64,000 nt of DNA from Pseudomonas synxantha (lineage in GTDB: Bacteria > Pseudomonadota > Gammaproteobacteria > Pseudomonadales > Pseudomonadaceae), in the NCBI RefSeq assembly GCF_900105675.1, contig NZ_LT629786.1:3534001-3598000 (forward strand). Reading direction: 5' to 3'. Positions 11,629 through 20,693 of the stretch are shown piece by piece. How positions within the stretch are numbered: position 1 is the first letter of the stretch; each line of letters opens with the position of its first letter. A program made the translations under genes and the position numbers. Below the pieces are notes generated by a model. The model was not told where the DNA came from, searched no databases, and was given only the letters and a program-made list of their open reading frames with translations.

Positions 11629-12333
11629 TTACACACCGCTCTGCAGCAGCATGTTACGGATGTGACCAATAGCCTTAGTCGGGTTCAGGCCCTTGGGACA
11701 TACGTTGACGCAGTTCATGATCCCGCGGCAGCGGAATACGCTGAACGGGTCATCCAGCGAAGCCAGGCGCTCGGACGTCTTGGTATCACGGCTGTCTGCC
11801 AGGAAGCGGTACGCTTGCAGCAGGGCAGCAGGGCCCAGGAACTTGTCCGGGTTCCACCAGAAGGATGGGCACGAAGTCGAGCAGCAAGCGCACAGGATGC
11901 ACTCGTACAGGCCATCGAGCTTTTCACGCTCTTCCGGGGACTGCAGACGCTCGATGGCCGGAGCCGGCGTGTCGTTCTGCAGGAACGGCTTAACTTTCTC
12001 GTATTGCTTGTAGAAGATGCTCATATCGACGACCAGGTCACGGATAACCGGCAAACCTGGCAGAGGACGAACGATCAGCTTGTTACCTTTGACAACAGCG
12101 GACAGCGGCGTGATGCACGCCAGACCGTTCTTGCCATTGATGTTCATGCCGTCGGAGCCGCAGACACCTTCACGGCAAGAGCGACGATAGGAGAAACCCT
12201 CGTCCTGCTCCTTGATCAGGGCCAGCACGTCCAGCACCATCAGGTCTTTACCACCGGTATCGACCGAGAATTCCTGCATGAACGGCGCGGCGTCCTGATC
12301 AGGGTTGTAGCGATAAACACTGACTTTCAACAT
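11629..12333 (-). CDS. sdhB: succinate dehydrogenase iron-sulfur subunit
   Basis: Electron-transfer subunit of complex II, carrying electrons from the SdhA flavin to quinone. 234 residues. The [2Fe-2S] ligands are in CREGVCGSDGMNINGKNGLA(C); the [4Fe-4S] and [3Fe-4S] ligands are in CILCACCSTSCPSFWW and CRGIMNCVNVCPKGLNP. I start at the ATG at 12333 (MLKVSVYRYNPD): AAGG lies about 10 nt upstream, and the upstream GTG at 12342 would put the start within that site. It follows sdhA with an 11-nt gap. Confidence 0.98.
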   Translation of the reverse strand: MLKVSVYRYNPDQDAAPFMQEFSVDTGGKDLMVLDVLALIKEQDEGFSYRRSCREGVCGSDGMNINGKNGLACITPLSAVVKGNKLIVRPLPGLPVIRDLVVDMSIFYKQYEKVKPFLQNDTPAPAIERLQSPEEREKLDGLYECILCACCSTSCPSFWWNPDKFLGPAALLQAYRFLADSRDTKTSERLASLDDPFSVFRCRGIMNCVNVCPKGLNPTKAIGHIRNMLLQSGV

Positions 12334-12344
12334 GGCAGCCACCC

Positions 12345-14117
12345 TTAGTAAGTCCGAATCTTCGGTTCAAACGTCGGAACCGTCTTCGGCGAGAAGTTCA
12401 CGGCACGCTTGGTCACGCGCTTGTCACCCGGGAAGTACAGGGTGTGGCACAACCAGTTTTCGTCATCGCGATCTTCAAAGTCTTCACGGGCGTGAGCACC
12501 ACGGGATTCTTTACGAACCTCGGCGGCGATCGCCGTCGCTTCAGCCACTTCCAGCAGGTTTTGCAGCTCAAGGGCTTCGATACGAGCGGTATTGAACGCC
12601 TGGCTCTTATCGTTGATCTTGACGTTGGCGATACGCTTGCGCAGATCGGCCAGCTGGGCAATGCCCTTCTGCATGTATTCGCCGGTACGGAACACACCGA
12701 AGTAGTTCTGCATGCAGTTTTGCAGTTCGCGACGCAGGGTTGCCACGTCTTCGCCATCAGTGCGCTCGTTCAGAGCGTTCAGGCGCGCCAGGGCAGCTTC
12801 GATGTTGGCGTCGGTGGCGTCATCGTATTCGATGCCGTCGGTCAGCGCTTTTTCCAGGTGCAGGCCGGCAGCGCGGCCGAATACCACCAGGTCGAGCAGC
12901 GAGTTGCCGCCCAGGCGGTTGGCACCGTGAACCGATACGCAGGCCACTTCGCCTACCGCGAACAGACCATGAATGATCTCGTCCTGGCCATCGGCGTTTT
13001 GGGTGATCGCCTGGCCATGAATGTTGGTCGGCACGCCGCCCATCATGTAGTGGCAAGTCGGAACAACCGGCACCGGAGCAACCACAGGGTCAACGTGGGC
13101 AAAGGTCTTGGACAGCTCGCAGATACCTGGCAGGCGGCTGTGCAGCACTTCCTCACCGAGATGGTCGAGTTTGAGCAGTACGTGGTCGCCATTCGGGCCA
13201 CAGCCGTTGCCGGCGATGATTTCCTTGACCATCGAACGCGCTACTACGTCACGACCAGCAAGGTCTTTGGCGTTCGGGGCATAACGCTCCATGAAACGCT
13301 CGCCATGCTTGTTGATCAGGTAGCCACCTTCACCACGGCAACCTTCGGTCACCAGTACACCGGCGCCGGCGATGCCGGTCGGGTGGAACTGCCACATTTC
13401 GATGTCTTGTACCGGTACACCGGCACGCAGTGCCATGCCGACGCCGTCACCGGTGTTGATCAGGGCATTGGTGGTCGAAGCGTAGATACGACCTGCACCG
13501 CCGGTCGCCAGAACGGTAGCCTTGGCGCGGATGTAGGTGGTTTCACCGGTTTCGATGCAGATTGCGATCACACCGACGAACTCGCCTTGTGCGTTCTTGA
13601 CCAGGTCAACCGCGTAGTACTCGTTCAGGAACGTGGTACCGGCTTTCAGGTTGCCCTGGTAAAGCGTGTGCAGCAGCGCGTGACCGGTACGGTCGGACGC
13701 GGCGCAGGTACGGGCAGCCTGGCCACCTTTACCGTAGTCCTTCGACTGACCGCCGAATGGACGCTGGTAGATACGACCTTGCTCGGTACGGGAGAACGGC
13801 AGGCCCATATGGTCCAGCTCGAACACCGCGGCCGGGCCTTCCTGACACATGTATTCGATAGCGTCCTGGTCACCGATGTAGTCGGAACCCTTGACGGTAT
13901 CGTACATGTGCCAGCGCCAGTCATCGTTCGGGTCGGCGGACGCGATGGCGCAGGTGATGCCGCCCTGGGCCGATACGGTGTGGGAGCGCGTCGGGAACAC
14001 CTTGGTGATCACGGCAGTCTTGTGACCACCCTGGGCCAGCTGCAGCGCAGCGCGCATGCCAGCACCGCCGCCACCAATGATGATGGCGTCGAATGAAATA
14101 GTTGGAATGTTAGCCAT
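12345..14117 (-). CDS. sdhA: succinate dehydrogenase flavoprotein subunit
   Basis: Catalytic subunit that oxidises succinate to fumarate with covalent FAD. 590 residues. The FAD-binding [17 protein letters not shown] starts near residue 16, the FAD-linking His is in [11 protein letters not shown] (near residue 45), and active-site segments [21 protein letters not shown] and [11 protein letters not shown] are in their usual places. The C-terminus has the diagnostic [18 protein letters not shown]. It lies between sdhD (3-nt gap) and sdhB. Confidence 0.98.
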   Translation of the reverse strand: MANIPTISFDAIIIGGGGAGMRAALQLAQGGHKTAVITKVFPTRSHTVSAQGGITCAIASADPNDDWRWHMYDTVKGSDYIGDQDAIEYMCQEGPAAVFELDHMGLPFSRTEQGRIYQRPFGGQSKDYGKGGQAARTCAASDRTGHALLHTLYQGNLKAGTTFLNEYYAVDLVKNAQGEFVGVIAICIETGETTYIRAKATVLATGGAGRIYASTTNALINTGDGVGMALRAGVPVQDIEMWQFHPTGIAGAGVLVTEGCRGEGGYLINKHGERFMERYAPNAKDLAGRDVVARSMVKEIIAGNGCGPNGDHVLLKLDHLGEEVLHSRLPGICELSKTFAHVDPVVAPVPVVPTCHYMMGGVPTNIHGQAITQNADGQDEIIHGLFAVGEVACVSVHGANRLGGNSLLDLVVFGRAAGLHLEKALTDGIEYDDATDANIEAALARLNALNERTDGEDVATLRRELQNCMQNYFGVFRTGEYMQKGIAQLADLRKRIANVKINDKSQAFNTARIEALELQNLLEVAEATAIAAEVRKESRGAHAREDFEDRDDENWLCHTLYFPGDKRVTKRAVNFSPKTVPTFEPKIRTY

Positions 14118-14120
14118 GAA

Positions 14121-14489
14121 TCAGATACCCCAAAGAATCTGCACACCCCAGACGAAGTAAGCGAACATCGCGACGCCGCATACTGCCTGGAAGAGGAAAC
14201 GTACTGCAGTCGCGGACTTGCCCAGCGCCATCGGCGTCAGGTAGTCAGTCGCGATGGTCCACATGCCAACCCAGGCGTGAGCGCCCAGGGCTACAAGTGC
14301 CAGCAGACTGAAGATTCGCATCGCATTATGGGAGAACAGGCCATGCCATTGCTCATAGCCAATGCCCGGGTTTGCGACGAGGTATCCGATCAGGAAAATG
14401 AAATAAGCCGCGAGAACGACCGCAGACACACGCTGTGCCATCCAGTCATAGAGGCCCGAACGCGACAGATTCGTAACGCTGGTTACCAT
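14121..14489 (-). CDS. sdhD: succinate dehydrogenase membrane anchor
   Basis: Small membrane anchor of complex II that helps form the quinone and heme b sites. 122 residues from the ATG at 14489 (MVTSVTNLSRSGLYDWMAQR), with three hydrophobic segments (about 22-39, 55-79, 95-116). The GAHAWVGMW segment holds the probable heme-ligand histidine. An in-frame ATG two codons upstream is less typical of the family. The start overlaps the sdhC stop by 7 nt, which suggests coupled translation. Confidence 0.96.
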   Translation of the reverse strand: MVTSVTNLSRSGLYDWMAQRVSAVVLAAYFIFLIGYLVANPGIGYEQWHGLFSHNAMRIFSLLALVALGAHAWVGMWTIATDYLTPMALGKSATAVRFLFQAVCGVAMFAYFVWGVQILWGI

Positions 14490-14857
14490 ATCCAAACTCC
14501 TGCCAGAACGATCAGCACCACGGAAATGGCGATGATGATTTTCGAGCCCAGGCGGCCGCCTTCCAGCGTCTCACCGATGCCCATGTCCATGATCAAGTGG
14601 CGCACACCGGCTACCAGGTGATAAAGGAGAGAGGACAAGAGGCCCCATGCTACGAACTTGGCCAGCGGGCTGGTCAAGCATGCCTTCACCTCGGCGTATC
14701 CTTCCTCGGAACCCAGGGATTTGCTCAATGCATAAAGCATGATGCCCAAGCCCAGGAACAGGATGATGCCGGAAACACGGTGCAGGAACGACGTAACGCC
14801 GGTGATGGGGAGTTTGATGGTCCTTAGGTCTAGGTTTACAGGTCGTTGGCTATTCAC
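14483..14857 (-). CDS. sdhC: succinate dehydrogenase cytochrome b556 subunit
   Basis: First gene of the sdhCDAB operon, 124 residues, three membrane segments. SFLHRVSGIILFLGLG (about 23-38) contains the conserved HRxSG motif of the quinone site, and LYHLVAGVRHLIMDMG contains the heme b histidine. The GTG at 14857 is the only plausible start, because the frame has a TGA four codons further upstream. The Shine-Dalgarno is weak, which fits a gene subject to post-transcriptional control. Its leader is about 130 nt from the predicted promoter at 14994-15022. Confidence 0.95.
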   Translation of the reverse strand: MNSQRPVNLDLRTIKLPITGVTSFLHRVSGIILFLGLGIMLYALSKSLGSEEGYAEVKACLTSPLAKFVAWGLLSSLLYHLVAGVRHLIMDMGIGETLEGGRLGSKIIIAISVVLIVLAGVWIW

Positions 14858-14993
14858 GGCTTTTTTTCACACTGAAGAGCCCCTAACAATCAGGGCAAAG
14901 TTGTTGGGGAGTGCGACTGGTCAGGTAAGCACCACCCAGGGAGTGCGACCCCCAATGAAAGCAAGCCCAAAAGCCCTTGGCGGTCGGTGGCCG

Positions 14994-15022
14994 AGTATAG
15001 ACAGTTAGGTTACTAATGACAA
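14994..15022 (-). promoter_or_regulatory. predicted sigma70 promoter of sdhCDAB
   Basis: On the minus strand, -35 TTGTCA (15022-15017), a 17-nt spacer and -10 TATACT (14999-14994), close to consensus. Transcription would start near 14987 and give a leader of about 130 nt before the sdhC GTG. No other promoter in the 365-nt sdhC-gltA gap matches as well on this strand. Confidence 0.7.
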
Positions 15023-15136
15023 CGCGCACACCTCACCCTAATAGCTGATTGCGCTGACGGGATAAAAGGCGTAAATGGCAGTCATTTTCGACGAAAAAGT
15101 ACGGTTAAAGCCTTCTGGCGCAAGACTTTAGGCAAA

Positions 15137-15164
15137 TTGACATCTGGATTTATATCAATATAGT
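15137..15164 (+). promoter_or_regulatory. predicted sigma70 promoter of gltA
   Basis: -35 TTGACA (15137-15142), a 16-nt A/T-rich spacer and -10 TATAGT (15159-15164). Transcription would start near 15171, about 50 nt before the gltA ATG, which is preceded by the strong Shine-Dalgarno AGGAGG at 15212-15217. It is back to back with the sdh promoter, about 115 nt away. Confidence 0.75.
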
Positions 15165-15222
15165 GGTGCGGGCCCTGCGTGGGGGGTCTGTCTGATGATT
15201 TGAAGCATAAATAGGAGGCCAC

Positions 15223-16512
15223 ATGGCTGACAAAAAAGCGCAGTTGATCATCGAGGGCGCAGCCCCCGTCGAGCTGCCCATTTTAACCGGCACCGTTGGT
15301 CCCGATGTTATCGACGTACGGGGCTTGACGGCCACGGGCCGTTTTACTTTCGACCCAGGCTTCATGTCGACCGCGTCCTGCGAGTCGAAGATCACCTATA
15401 TCGATGGTGACAATGGCATTCTGCTTCATCGCGGTTACCCGATCGAGCAACTGGCTGAACAATCGGACTACCTGGAAACCTGCTACCTGCTGCTAAATGG
15501 TGAATTGCCAACAGCCGAGCAGAAAGCCCAGTTCGTCAGCACTGTGAAGAACCACACCATGGTTCACGAGCAGTTGAAGACCTTCTTCAATGGCTTTCGT
15601 CGCGACGCCCACCCGATGGCCGTCATGTGCGGTGTGGTCGGCGCCCTGTCGGCCTTCTATCACGACTCCCTGGACATCAATAACCCGCAGCATCGCGAAA
15701 TTTCCGCGATCCGCCTGGTTGCCAAGATGCCGACCCTGGCCGCCATGGTCTACAAGTACTCCATGGGCCAGCCTATGATGTACCCGCGCAACGACCTGAC
15801 GTACGCGGAAAACTTCCTGCACATGATGTTCAACACCCCGTGCGAGATCAAACCGATCAGCCCTGTGCTGGCCAAGGCCATGGACCGGATCTTCATCCTC
15901 CATGCCGACCACGAGCAAAACGCCTCCACCTCCACCGTACGCCTGGCCGGCTCTTCGGGTGCCAACCCGTTCGCCTGTATCGCCGCCGGCATCGCCGCAC
16001 TGTGGGGCCCTGCCCACGGCGGTGCGAACGAAGCCGTATTGACCATGCTCGATGAAATCGGCGATGTGTCGAACATCGACAAGTTCATCGCCAAGGCCAA
16101 GGACAAGAACGATCCGTTCAAGCTGATGGGCTTCGGTCACCGGGTCTACAAGAACCGCGACCCACGTGCCACCGTGATGAAGCAGACCTGCGACGAAGTG
16201 TTGAAGGAACTGGGCATCAAGAACGATCCGCAACTCGAACTGGCCATGCGCCTGGAAGAGATCGCCCTGACCGACCCGTACTTCATCGAACGCTCGCTGT
16301 ACCCGAACGTCGACTTCTACTCGGGGATCATCCTCAAGGCGATCGGCATTCCAACCAGCATGTTCACCGTGATCTTCGCCCTGGCGCGGACCGTGGGCTG
16401 GATCTCCCACTGGAAGGAAATGCTCTCCAGTCCGTACAAGATTGGCCGCCCGCGCCAGTTGTACACCGGCTACGAGTCGCGTGACATTACCAAGCTGGAA
16501 GATCGCAAGTAA
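15223..16512 (+). CDS. gltA: citrate synthase
   Basis: Condenses oxaloacetate and acetyl-CoA to citrate. 429 residues, the type II (NADH-regulated, hexameric) length. Catalytic histidines are in [12 protein letters not shown] and [12 protein letters not shown], and the catalytic aspartate is in YPNVDFYSG. The [13 protein letters not shown] segment is the acetyl-CoA/citrate-binding region. It has a strong AGGAGG ribosome site and is divergent from sdhC, so the two arms of the TCA cycle share a control region. A perfect terminator follows. Confidence 0.98.
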   Translation: MADKKAQLIIEGAAPVELPILTGTVGPDVIDVRGLTATGRFTFDPGFMSTASCESKITYIDGDNGILLHRGYPIEQLAEQSDYLETCYLLLNGELPTAEQKAQFVSTVKNHTMVHEQLKTFFNGFRRDAHPMAVMCGVVGALSAFYHDSLDINNPQHREISAIRLVAKMPTLAAMVYKYSMGQPMMYPRNDLTYAENFLHMMFNTPCEIKPISPVLAKAMDRIFILHADHEQNASTSTVRLAGSSGANPFACIAAGIAALWGPAHGGANEAVLTMLDEIGDVSNIDKFIAKAKDKNDPFKLMGFGHRVYKNRDPRATVMKQTCDEVLKELGIKNDPQLELAMRLEEIALTDPYFIERSLYPNVDFYSGIILKAIGIPTSMFTVIFALARTVGWISHWKEMLSSPYKIGRPRQLYTGYESRDITKLEDRK

Positions 16513-16536
16513 GCATTCAAACGCTTAGCTGCACTG

Positions 16537-16568
16537 AAAACGGCCTCCCTTGTGGAGGCCGTTTTTGT
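16537..16568 (+). terminator. intrinsic terminator of gltA
   Basis: 12-bp stem AAAACGGCCTCC (16537-16548) / GGAGGCCGTTTT (16554-16565), 5-nt loop and a T-run to 16566. It starts 25 nt after the gltA stop. Confidence 0.92.
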
Positions 16569-16590
16569 TTGTGTTGCCTGACCTGCCGCC

Positions 16591-16609
16591 ATCGGGAGCA
16601 AGCCCCCTC
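16591..16609. repeat. left half of a REPIN split by an insertion
   Basis: ATCGGGAGCAAGCCCCCTC, a REP that ends abruptly where the others continue with CCACA. The missing continuation (CTCCCACATTTGAC...) is found at 18878, so the 16610-18877 block appears to have been inserted here. CTC is present at both junctions. Confidence 0.7.
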
Positions 16610-16797
16610 TTATCAAACTTCAAGTGAGCTACTGATTTTAAATAGTTAAAATTTAGTCTTAACGCCGGATATTTCGGAGGCGACCCAGGTTGCTGCGCGA
16701 CGGCGCCACGTCGACGATGTGACCGGGTTGTTGGATTGTTGGGGCGAGTACATATCCGTTGCTTAGGTAACGGCTACTATAGGTTCCGCCCTTATGT

Positions 16798-17073
16798 ATG
16801 GACTCGCCTCCACTGTCTACCCGCTTTTCAACACTGCTACCCGGTTGCATCTATGTATAAGGCCTATTCGAGGAAGCCCATCTTTGGCTTCTGGCCAACA
16901 TTGGTTGAGCTCGCGGTATGCCGATTACGTTCAGGCCTCGAAGGCCGGTAAGGGCGCAGGCATCGATCCGCGACGGTCTGACCTGGGGTCAATGTTTTCT
17001 AGCAGGGGCTGGAGCGCTTTACGCCCCGGTGGCAGAACTCTGGTGATCTGTAACTTGTCGCAGCCGGCCGGCC
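16798..17073 (-). ncRNA. candidate guide (bridge/seek) RNA region of the IS1111 element
   Basis: In IS1111-group elements the guide RNA is reported to come from the non-coding stretch downstream of the transposase. Here 276 nt lie between the transposase stop and the distal subterminal repeat. At 16948-16956 it contains GTAAGGGCG, the exact complement of CGCCCTTAC, which spans the reconstructed insertion point. No RNA structure was computed; the exact ends are unknown. Confidence 0.45.
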
Positions 17074-18150
17074 TTAGGCTGGTTGGCTGTGATAAGTCTG
17101 GTCATTCTGTAGCAGCACCCAGATGATTCGTAGGTTGCGATTCGCCAGTCGTACCGCCGCTTCCTTACGTCCTAGCCGACTCAGCCAACGTTGCAAGCGA
17201 CGATCGTCGGGCTGCTCAGAATCAGGACGTAGGTGCCTCAATACGGCGTGAGCACCCTGAACCATCAGGCTGCGTATGTAACCATCGCCTCGTTTGCTCA
17301 TCTTGCCCAGGCGAACCTTCTGCCCACTGCTGTTCTGATCGGGCACCATGCCAAAGTAGGCGGCGAACTGGCGTGCATCGGCGAAACGTTCGGGTTCGGT
17401 CTGCTTGGCTAGCATCGCTGTGGCGATGATCGGACCGACACCGCGTACCGTCATTAACCGTCTGGCGGTTTGATCCTGGTTCGCAGCGATCTCCAGGCGA
17501 CCGGTCAATACGTTGATCCGCTCGCCTAACTGGCGCCATTCGCCCAGCAACTCGTCGATGAGTTCGCGCAATATGTCTGGCAGTGGTTGGGTGGCATCCT
17601 CCAGTATGCGAGGTAGGGTTTGACTGATAGCAACATCGCCTTGTGCCAAGGCAACACCGTGTTCCATCAATAGACCGCGCATCTGGTTACTCGTAGCTGT
17701 ACGCCGACGCACATAACCCTGCCGGGCACGGTGCAATGCCTGCATGGCCAGTGCTGCAGCACTTTTGATGGGCACCGCTGTGATTTTGGTGTCCCGTCCC
17801 GCCCGTAAAATGGCCAGCGCATCGTTACGATCATTTTTTGCGCCGCTGCGGTGGTCGGCCACCAGCTGCGCGGGAAGAACTCGCGCCAGATTACCCTGCG
17901 CCTGCAGCTGTCGTGCCCATGCTTGAGCGCCGGGGCCAGTTTCCATCAGTACAACGATGTTTGCCGGTAGCTTGCGCAAGAATGCGTGGAAGGACTCACG
18001 CGACTTGATGCGTTCTTCATAAAGCACCTGGCCAAGAGCATCTTCGCCTACGACCTGAAATACCTGCTTGGCTAGATCGACTGCCACTGTCGTACAGGTC
18101 GACAGATCGGTTGAAGACAGGGACTGTTTAAGCGTCGTATTCTTTTTCAT
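17074..18150 (-). CDS. IS110-family transposase
   Basis: 358-residue DEDD recombinase. The RuvC-like N-terminal domain has D25 in VAVDLAKQ, the Glu in LMETGPGA (about 72) and the D..D pair in KNDRNDALAI (about 112-115). The C-terminal Tnp domain has the helix-hairpin VRGVGPIIATAML and the region GMVPDQNSSGQKVRLGKMSK with the conserved serine. The frame is complete, so the element may be active. The ATG at 18150 overlaps an extra copy of the element's inverted-repeat sequence, which could fold with 18215-18225 and hide the start, a possible self-limiting control (inference). Confidence 0.93.
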   Translation of the reverse strand: MKKNTTLKQSLSSTDLSTCTTVAVDLAKQVFQVVGEDALGQVLYEERIKSRESFHAFLRKLPANIVVLMETGPGAQAWARQLQAQGNLARVLPAQLVADHRSGAKNDRNDALAILRAGRDTKITAVPIKSAAALAMQALHRARQGYVRRRTATSNQMRGLLMEHGVALAQGDVAISQTLPRILEDATQPLPDILRELIDELLGEWRQLGERINVLTGRLEIAANQDQTARRLMTVRGVGPIIATAMLAKQTEPERFADARQFAAYFGMVPDQNSSGQKVRLGKMSKRGDGYIRSLMVQGAHAVLRHLRPDSEQPDDRRLQRWLSRLGRKEAAVRLANRNLRIIWVLLQNDQTYHSQPA

Positions 18151-18514
18151 GGACTCGCCCTCGCTGTCGTTGGCTTCTTAGACTGCCACCGCGGCGCATT
18201 GACGCCTCGGCGTGGGCGAGTCCATCTAATTACGGCGGCTCACTTTGCAAAAGCGGCAAAGTAAGCAAAACGCTCTTGCCCCACCACTCGGCACCTCGCC
18301 CAGGCTCGGTGTGCCCTCTCTCCGGCTTGAAACCGTGGGCCGCCGTCATGGGCCATCCTTGGCCCAGGACGGCTAACCCGGCGTCCTGCCGGGTTGCCCA
18401 CGGCTTCAAGCCTGCGTTCGGCCAGCGTGGTTTAACGGGGCGCCTAAAATCAAAAGCAAGATCAAGAGCGACTCGCTGCGCATCGCAGATACGCTGGCGG
18501 CGCGTCTGCTTTAC

Positions 18515-18617
18515 TGTAGGAGCGAGCTTGCTCGCGAAAAACCTGAGAACGCCGCGTTCTGTCTGGTTTCCCGCGTCATCGTTAACGACCTTCGCGGGCA
18601 AGCCCGCTCCCACAGGG
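18515..18617. repeat. REPIN of a second REP class
   Basis: TGTAGGAGCGAGCTTGCTCG (from about 18514) faces TTCGCGGGCAAGCCCGCTCC (about 18591-18610). Core and spacing resemble the window's main REPINs but the sequence class differs. It lies at the centre of the long palindrome. Confidence 0.6.
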
Positions 18618-18877
18618 GTACGCGCACGCTTCAACGATCAGGTCGGCTATAAGGCCGCCTCGCTGTGTTTTTGATCTCAGGCGCCCCGTTAAACCACGCT
18701 GGCCGGAATTCGACAGGGATTTGGGGGGTAAACCGAGCCTGGGCGAGGTGCCGAGTGGTGGGGAACGGATATGTACCCACGACGAAAACTAACATCCTGC
18801 TCGGCTGTCAGGCCGCCACGGGAGCAAGCTCCCTGGTTTGCTGCGCGACAGCGTCACATCGAAGATGTGGTGGGGAC

Positions 18878-18950
18878 TCCCACATTTGACTGTGTTCACA
18901 AGTTGAAATCTGCGAACCCAATCCAGTGTGGGAGGGGGCTTGCTCCCGAT
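18878..18950. repeat. right part of the split REPIN
   Basis: Begins CTCCCACATTTGACTGTG (18878) and ends in a complete REP at 18927-18950 that reads towards CTCCCGAT. Joined to 16591-16609 it gives a full REPIN whose interior closely resembles that at 24009-24098. Confidence 0.65.
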
Positions 18951-18984
18951 GAGGCCAACCCACCCAACACAAATCTTCAGGCAA

Positions 18985-19018
18985 AAAAATACCCCAGCCT
19001 TTCGACCGGGGCATTTTT
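18985..19018 (-). terminator. terminator of actP
   Basis: On the minus strand: AAAAATGCCCCGGTC, a GAAA loop, then GGCTGGGGTATTTTTTT, a stem with two mismatches followed by seven T. It begins 17 nt after the actP stop codon. Confidence 0.8.
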
Positions 19019-19034
19019 CTATCCAGCTATAACC

Positions 19035-20693
19035 TTAGTGGTTAACCGCCCCGCTCGCCCCCAGGCCAGTCTGCGAACGCACAAACTGCGGGAAGTACAG
19101 CGCACGCTCTTTCTCTGCCGCCGCCGACTTGTCGGTGATGGAGAAGAACCAGATGCCGATGAACGCAATGATCATCGAGAACAGCGCCGGGTACTCGTAC
19201 GGGAAGATGGCTTTTTCATGGTGCAGGATCGAGACCCAGATGGTCGGGCCGAGGATCATCAGGCCCACAGCACTGATCAAGCCCAGCCAGCCGCCGATCA
19301 TGGCGCCACGGGTGGTGAGATTTTTCCAGTACATGGAAAGCAGCAGCACCGGGAAGTTACAGCTGGCGGCAATCGAGAACGCCAGGCCGACCATGAACGC
19401 AATGTTCTGGCTTTCGAACAGGATACCCAGGCCGATAGCCAGCACCGCCAGGGCGATGGTGGTGATCTTCGACACGCGAATCTCATCCTTCTCGTTAGCC
19501 TTGCCCTTCTTGATCACGCTGGCGTACAGGTCATGGGATACCGCCGAGGCACCGGCCAGGGTCAAGCCGGCGACCACCGCGAGGATGGTGGCGAAGGCCA
19601 CGGCCGAGATAAAGCCCAGGAAGATGCTGCCACCCACCGCGTTGGCCAGGTGCACCGCCGCCATGTTGTTACCGCCGAGCAAGGCGCCTGCCGCATCCTT
19701 GAACGCCGGATTGGTGCTGACCAGCAGGATAGCGCCGAAGCCGATGATAAAGGTCAGGATATAGAAGTAGCCGATGAAGCCCGTAGCGTACAGCACGCTC
19801 TTACGCGCTTCCTTGGCGTCGCTCACAGTAAAGAAACGCATCAGGATGTGCGGCAGGCCGGCAGTACCGAACATCAGGGCCAGGCCCAGGGAGAATGCCG
19901 AGATCGGGTCTTTCACCAGGCCGCCCGGGCTCATGATCGCTTCACCTTTAGGGTGAACCTTGATCGCCTCGGAGAAAAGCATGTTGAAGTCGAAGTTGAC
20001 ATGCTTCATTACCATCAGTGCCATGAACGAGGCACCGGACAGCAACAGCACCGCCTTGATGATCTGCACCCAGGTGGTCGCCAGCATGCCGCCGAACAAC
20101 ACGTACAAGCACATCAGGATGCCGACCAGGATCACCGCCACGTGGTAGTCCAGGCCGAACAGCAGCTGGATCAGCTTGCCCGCGCCGACCATCTGCGCGA
20201 TCAGGTAGAACGCCACCACCACCAACGAGCCACAGGCCGAGAGGCTGCGGATCTGGGTTTGCCCGAGGCGATAGGACGCCACGTCGGCAAAGGTGTACTT
20301 GCCCAGGTTACGCAGACGCTCGGCGATTAGGAACAGAATGATCGGCCAGCCCACCAGGAAGCCGATCGAGTAGATCAGGCCGTCGTAGCCAGAGGTAAAT
20401 ACCAGCGCGGAAATACCCAAAAAGGACGCCGCCGACATGTAGTCGCCGGCAATCGCCAGGCCGTTCTGGAAGCCGGTGATCTTGACGCCTGCCGCATAGT
20501 AGTCGGCCGCCGACTTGTTGCGCTTGGACGCCCAGTAGGTGATGCACAACGTCGCGCCGACAAAGGCCACGAACATCAGGATCGCTGCGATATTCAGCGG
20601 TTGCTTATGCACTTCACCGGTCAACGCATCTGCCGCCCAAACGGCGGGCGCAAAGACGCAAGCGCCGAATACAGCCAATAGACGACGGATCAT
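19035..20693 (-). CDS. actP: cation/acetate symporter ActP
   Basis: Sodium:solute symporter family permease for acetate and other short-chain carboxylates. 552 residues: a signal-like N-terminus ([20 protein letters not shown]), then about 13 membrane segments. [19 protein letters not shown] and [17 protein letters not shown] near residues 60-110 are characteristic of ActP/YjcG. The frame is open far upstream, but the ATG at 20693 overlaps the upstream DUF485 stop as ATGA, the usual yjcH-actP arrangement, so that start is clear. Confidence 0.95.
   Translation of the reverse strand: MIRRLLAVFGACVFAPAVWAADALTGEVHKQPLNIAAILMFVAFVGATLCITYWASKRNKSAADYYAAGVKITGFQNGLAIAGDYMSAASFLGISALVFTSGYDGLIYSIGFLVGWPIILFLIAERLRNLGKYTFADVASYRLGQTQIRSLSACGSLVVVAFYLIAQMVGAGKLIQLLFGLDYHVAVILVGILMCLYVLFGGMLATTWVQIIKAVLLLSGASFMALMVMKHVNFDFNMLFSEAIKVHPKGEAIMSPGGLVKDPISAFSLGLALMFGTAGLPHILMRFFTVSDAKEARKSVLYATGFIGYFYILTFIIGFGAILLVSTNPAFKDAAGALLGGNNMAAVHLANAVGGSIFLGFISAVAFATILAVVAGLTLAGASAVSHDLYASVIKKGKANEKDEIRVSKITTIALAVLAIGLGILFESQNIAFMVGLAFSIAASCNFPVLLLSMYWKNLTTRGAMIGGWLGLISAVGLMILGPTIWVSILHHEKAIFPYEYPALFSMIIAFIGIWFFSITDKSAAAEKERALYFPQFVRSQTGLGASGAVNH

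Larger units (their letters stand above)
16795..18232 (-). mobile_element. IS110-family (IS1111 group) insertion sequence
   Basis: About 1.44 kb. Subterminal 11-bp inverted repeats ATGGACTCGCC (16798-16808) and GGCGAGTCCAT (18215-18225) flank the transposase; subterminal rather than terminal repeats are typical of the IS1111 group. A third copy of ATGGACTCGCC overlaps the transposase start (18149-18159). The left flank ends CCGCCCTTA (to 16794) and the right flank resumes TTACGGCGG (from 18230), so the interrupted site was CCGCCCTTACGGCGG, itself a small hairpin. The end position is ambiguous by the shared TTA. 276 nt of non-coding sequence follow the transposase gene. Confidence 0.8.
16610..18877. 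repeat. 2.27-kb nested repeat block inside a REPIN
   Basis: Non-coding except for the transposase at 17074. It contains direct-repeat pieces (TTGCTGCGCGAC at 16691 and again at about 18837), arms of a long palindrome (13-bp GTACATATCCGTT at 16748-16760 with its complement at 18764-18776; 30 bp at 18281-18310 with 18732-18761; 27 bp at 18419-18445 with 18679-18705), a REPIN of another class at about 18515-18617, and an IS1111-type element. Sequences like the palindrome arms recur in Pseudomonas intergenic regions. Short open frames in it look spurious. Confidence 0.6.

Noticed and set aside
14858..15222. Small protein gene in the sdhC-gltA gap
   Set aside because: Frames are short, overlap both predicted promoters and have no ribosome site.
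18230..18674. Open frames of 132-134 codons within the palindromic repeat
   Set aside because: They coincide with inverted repeats and REPs on both strands and encode low-information Arg/Pro-rich sequence; such frames are a usual artefact of this Pseudomonas repeat.
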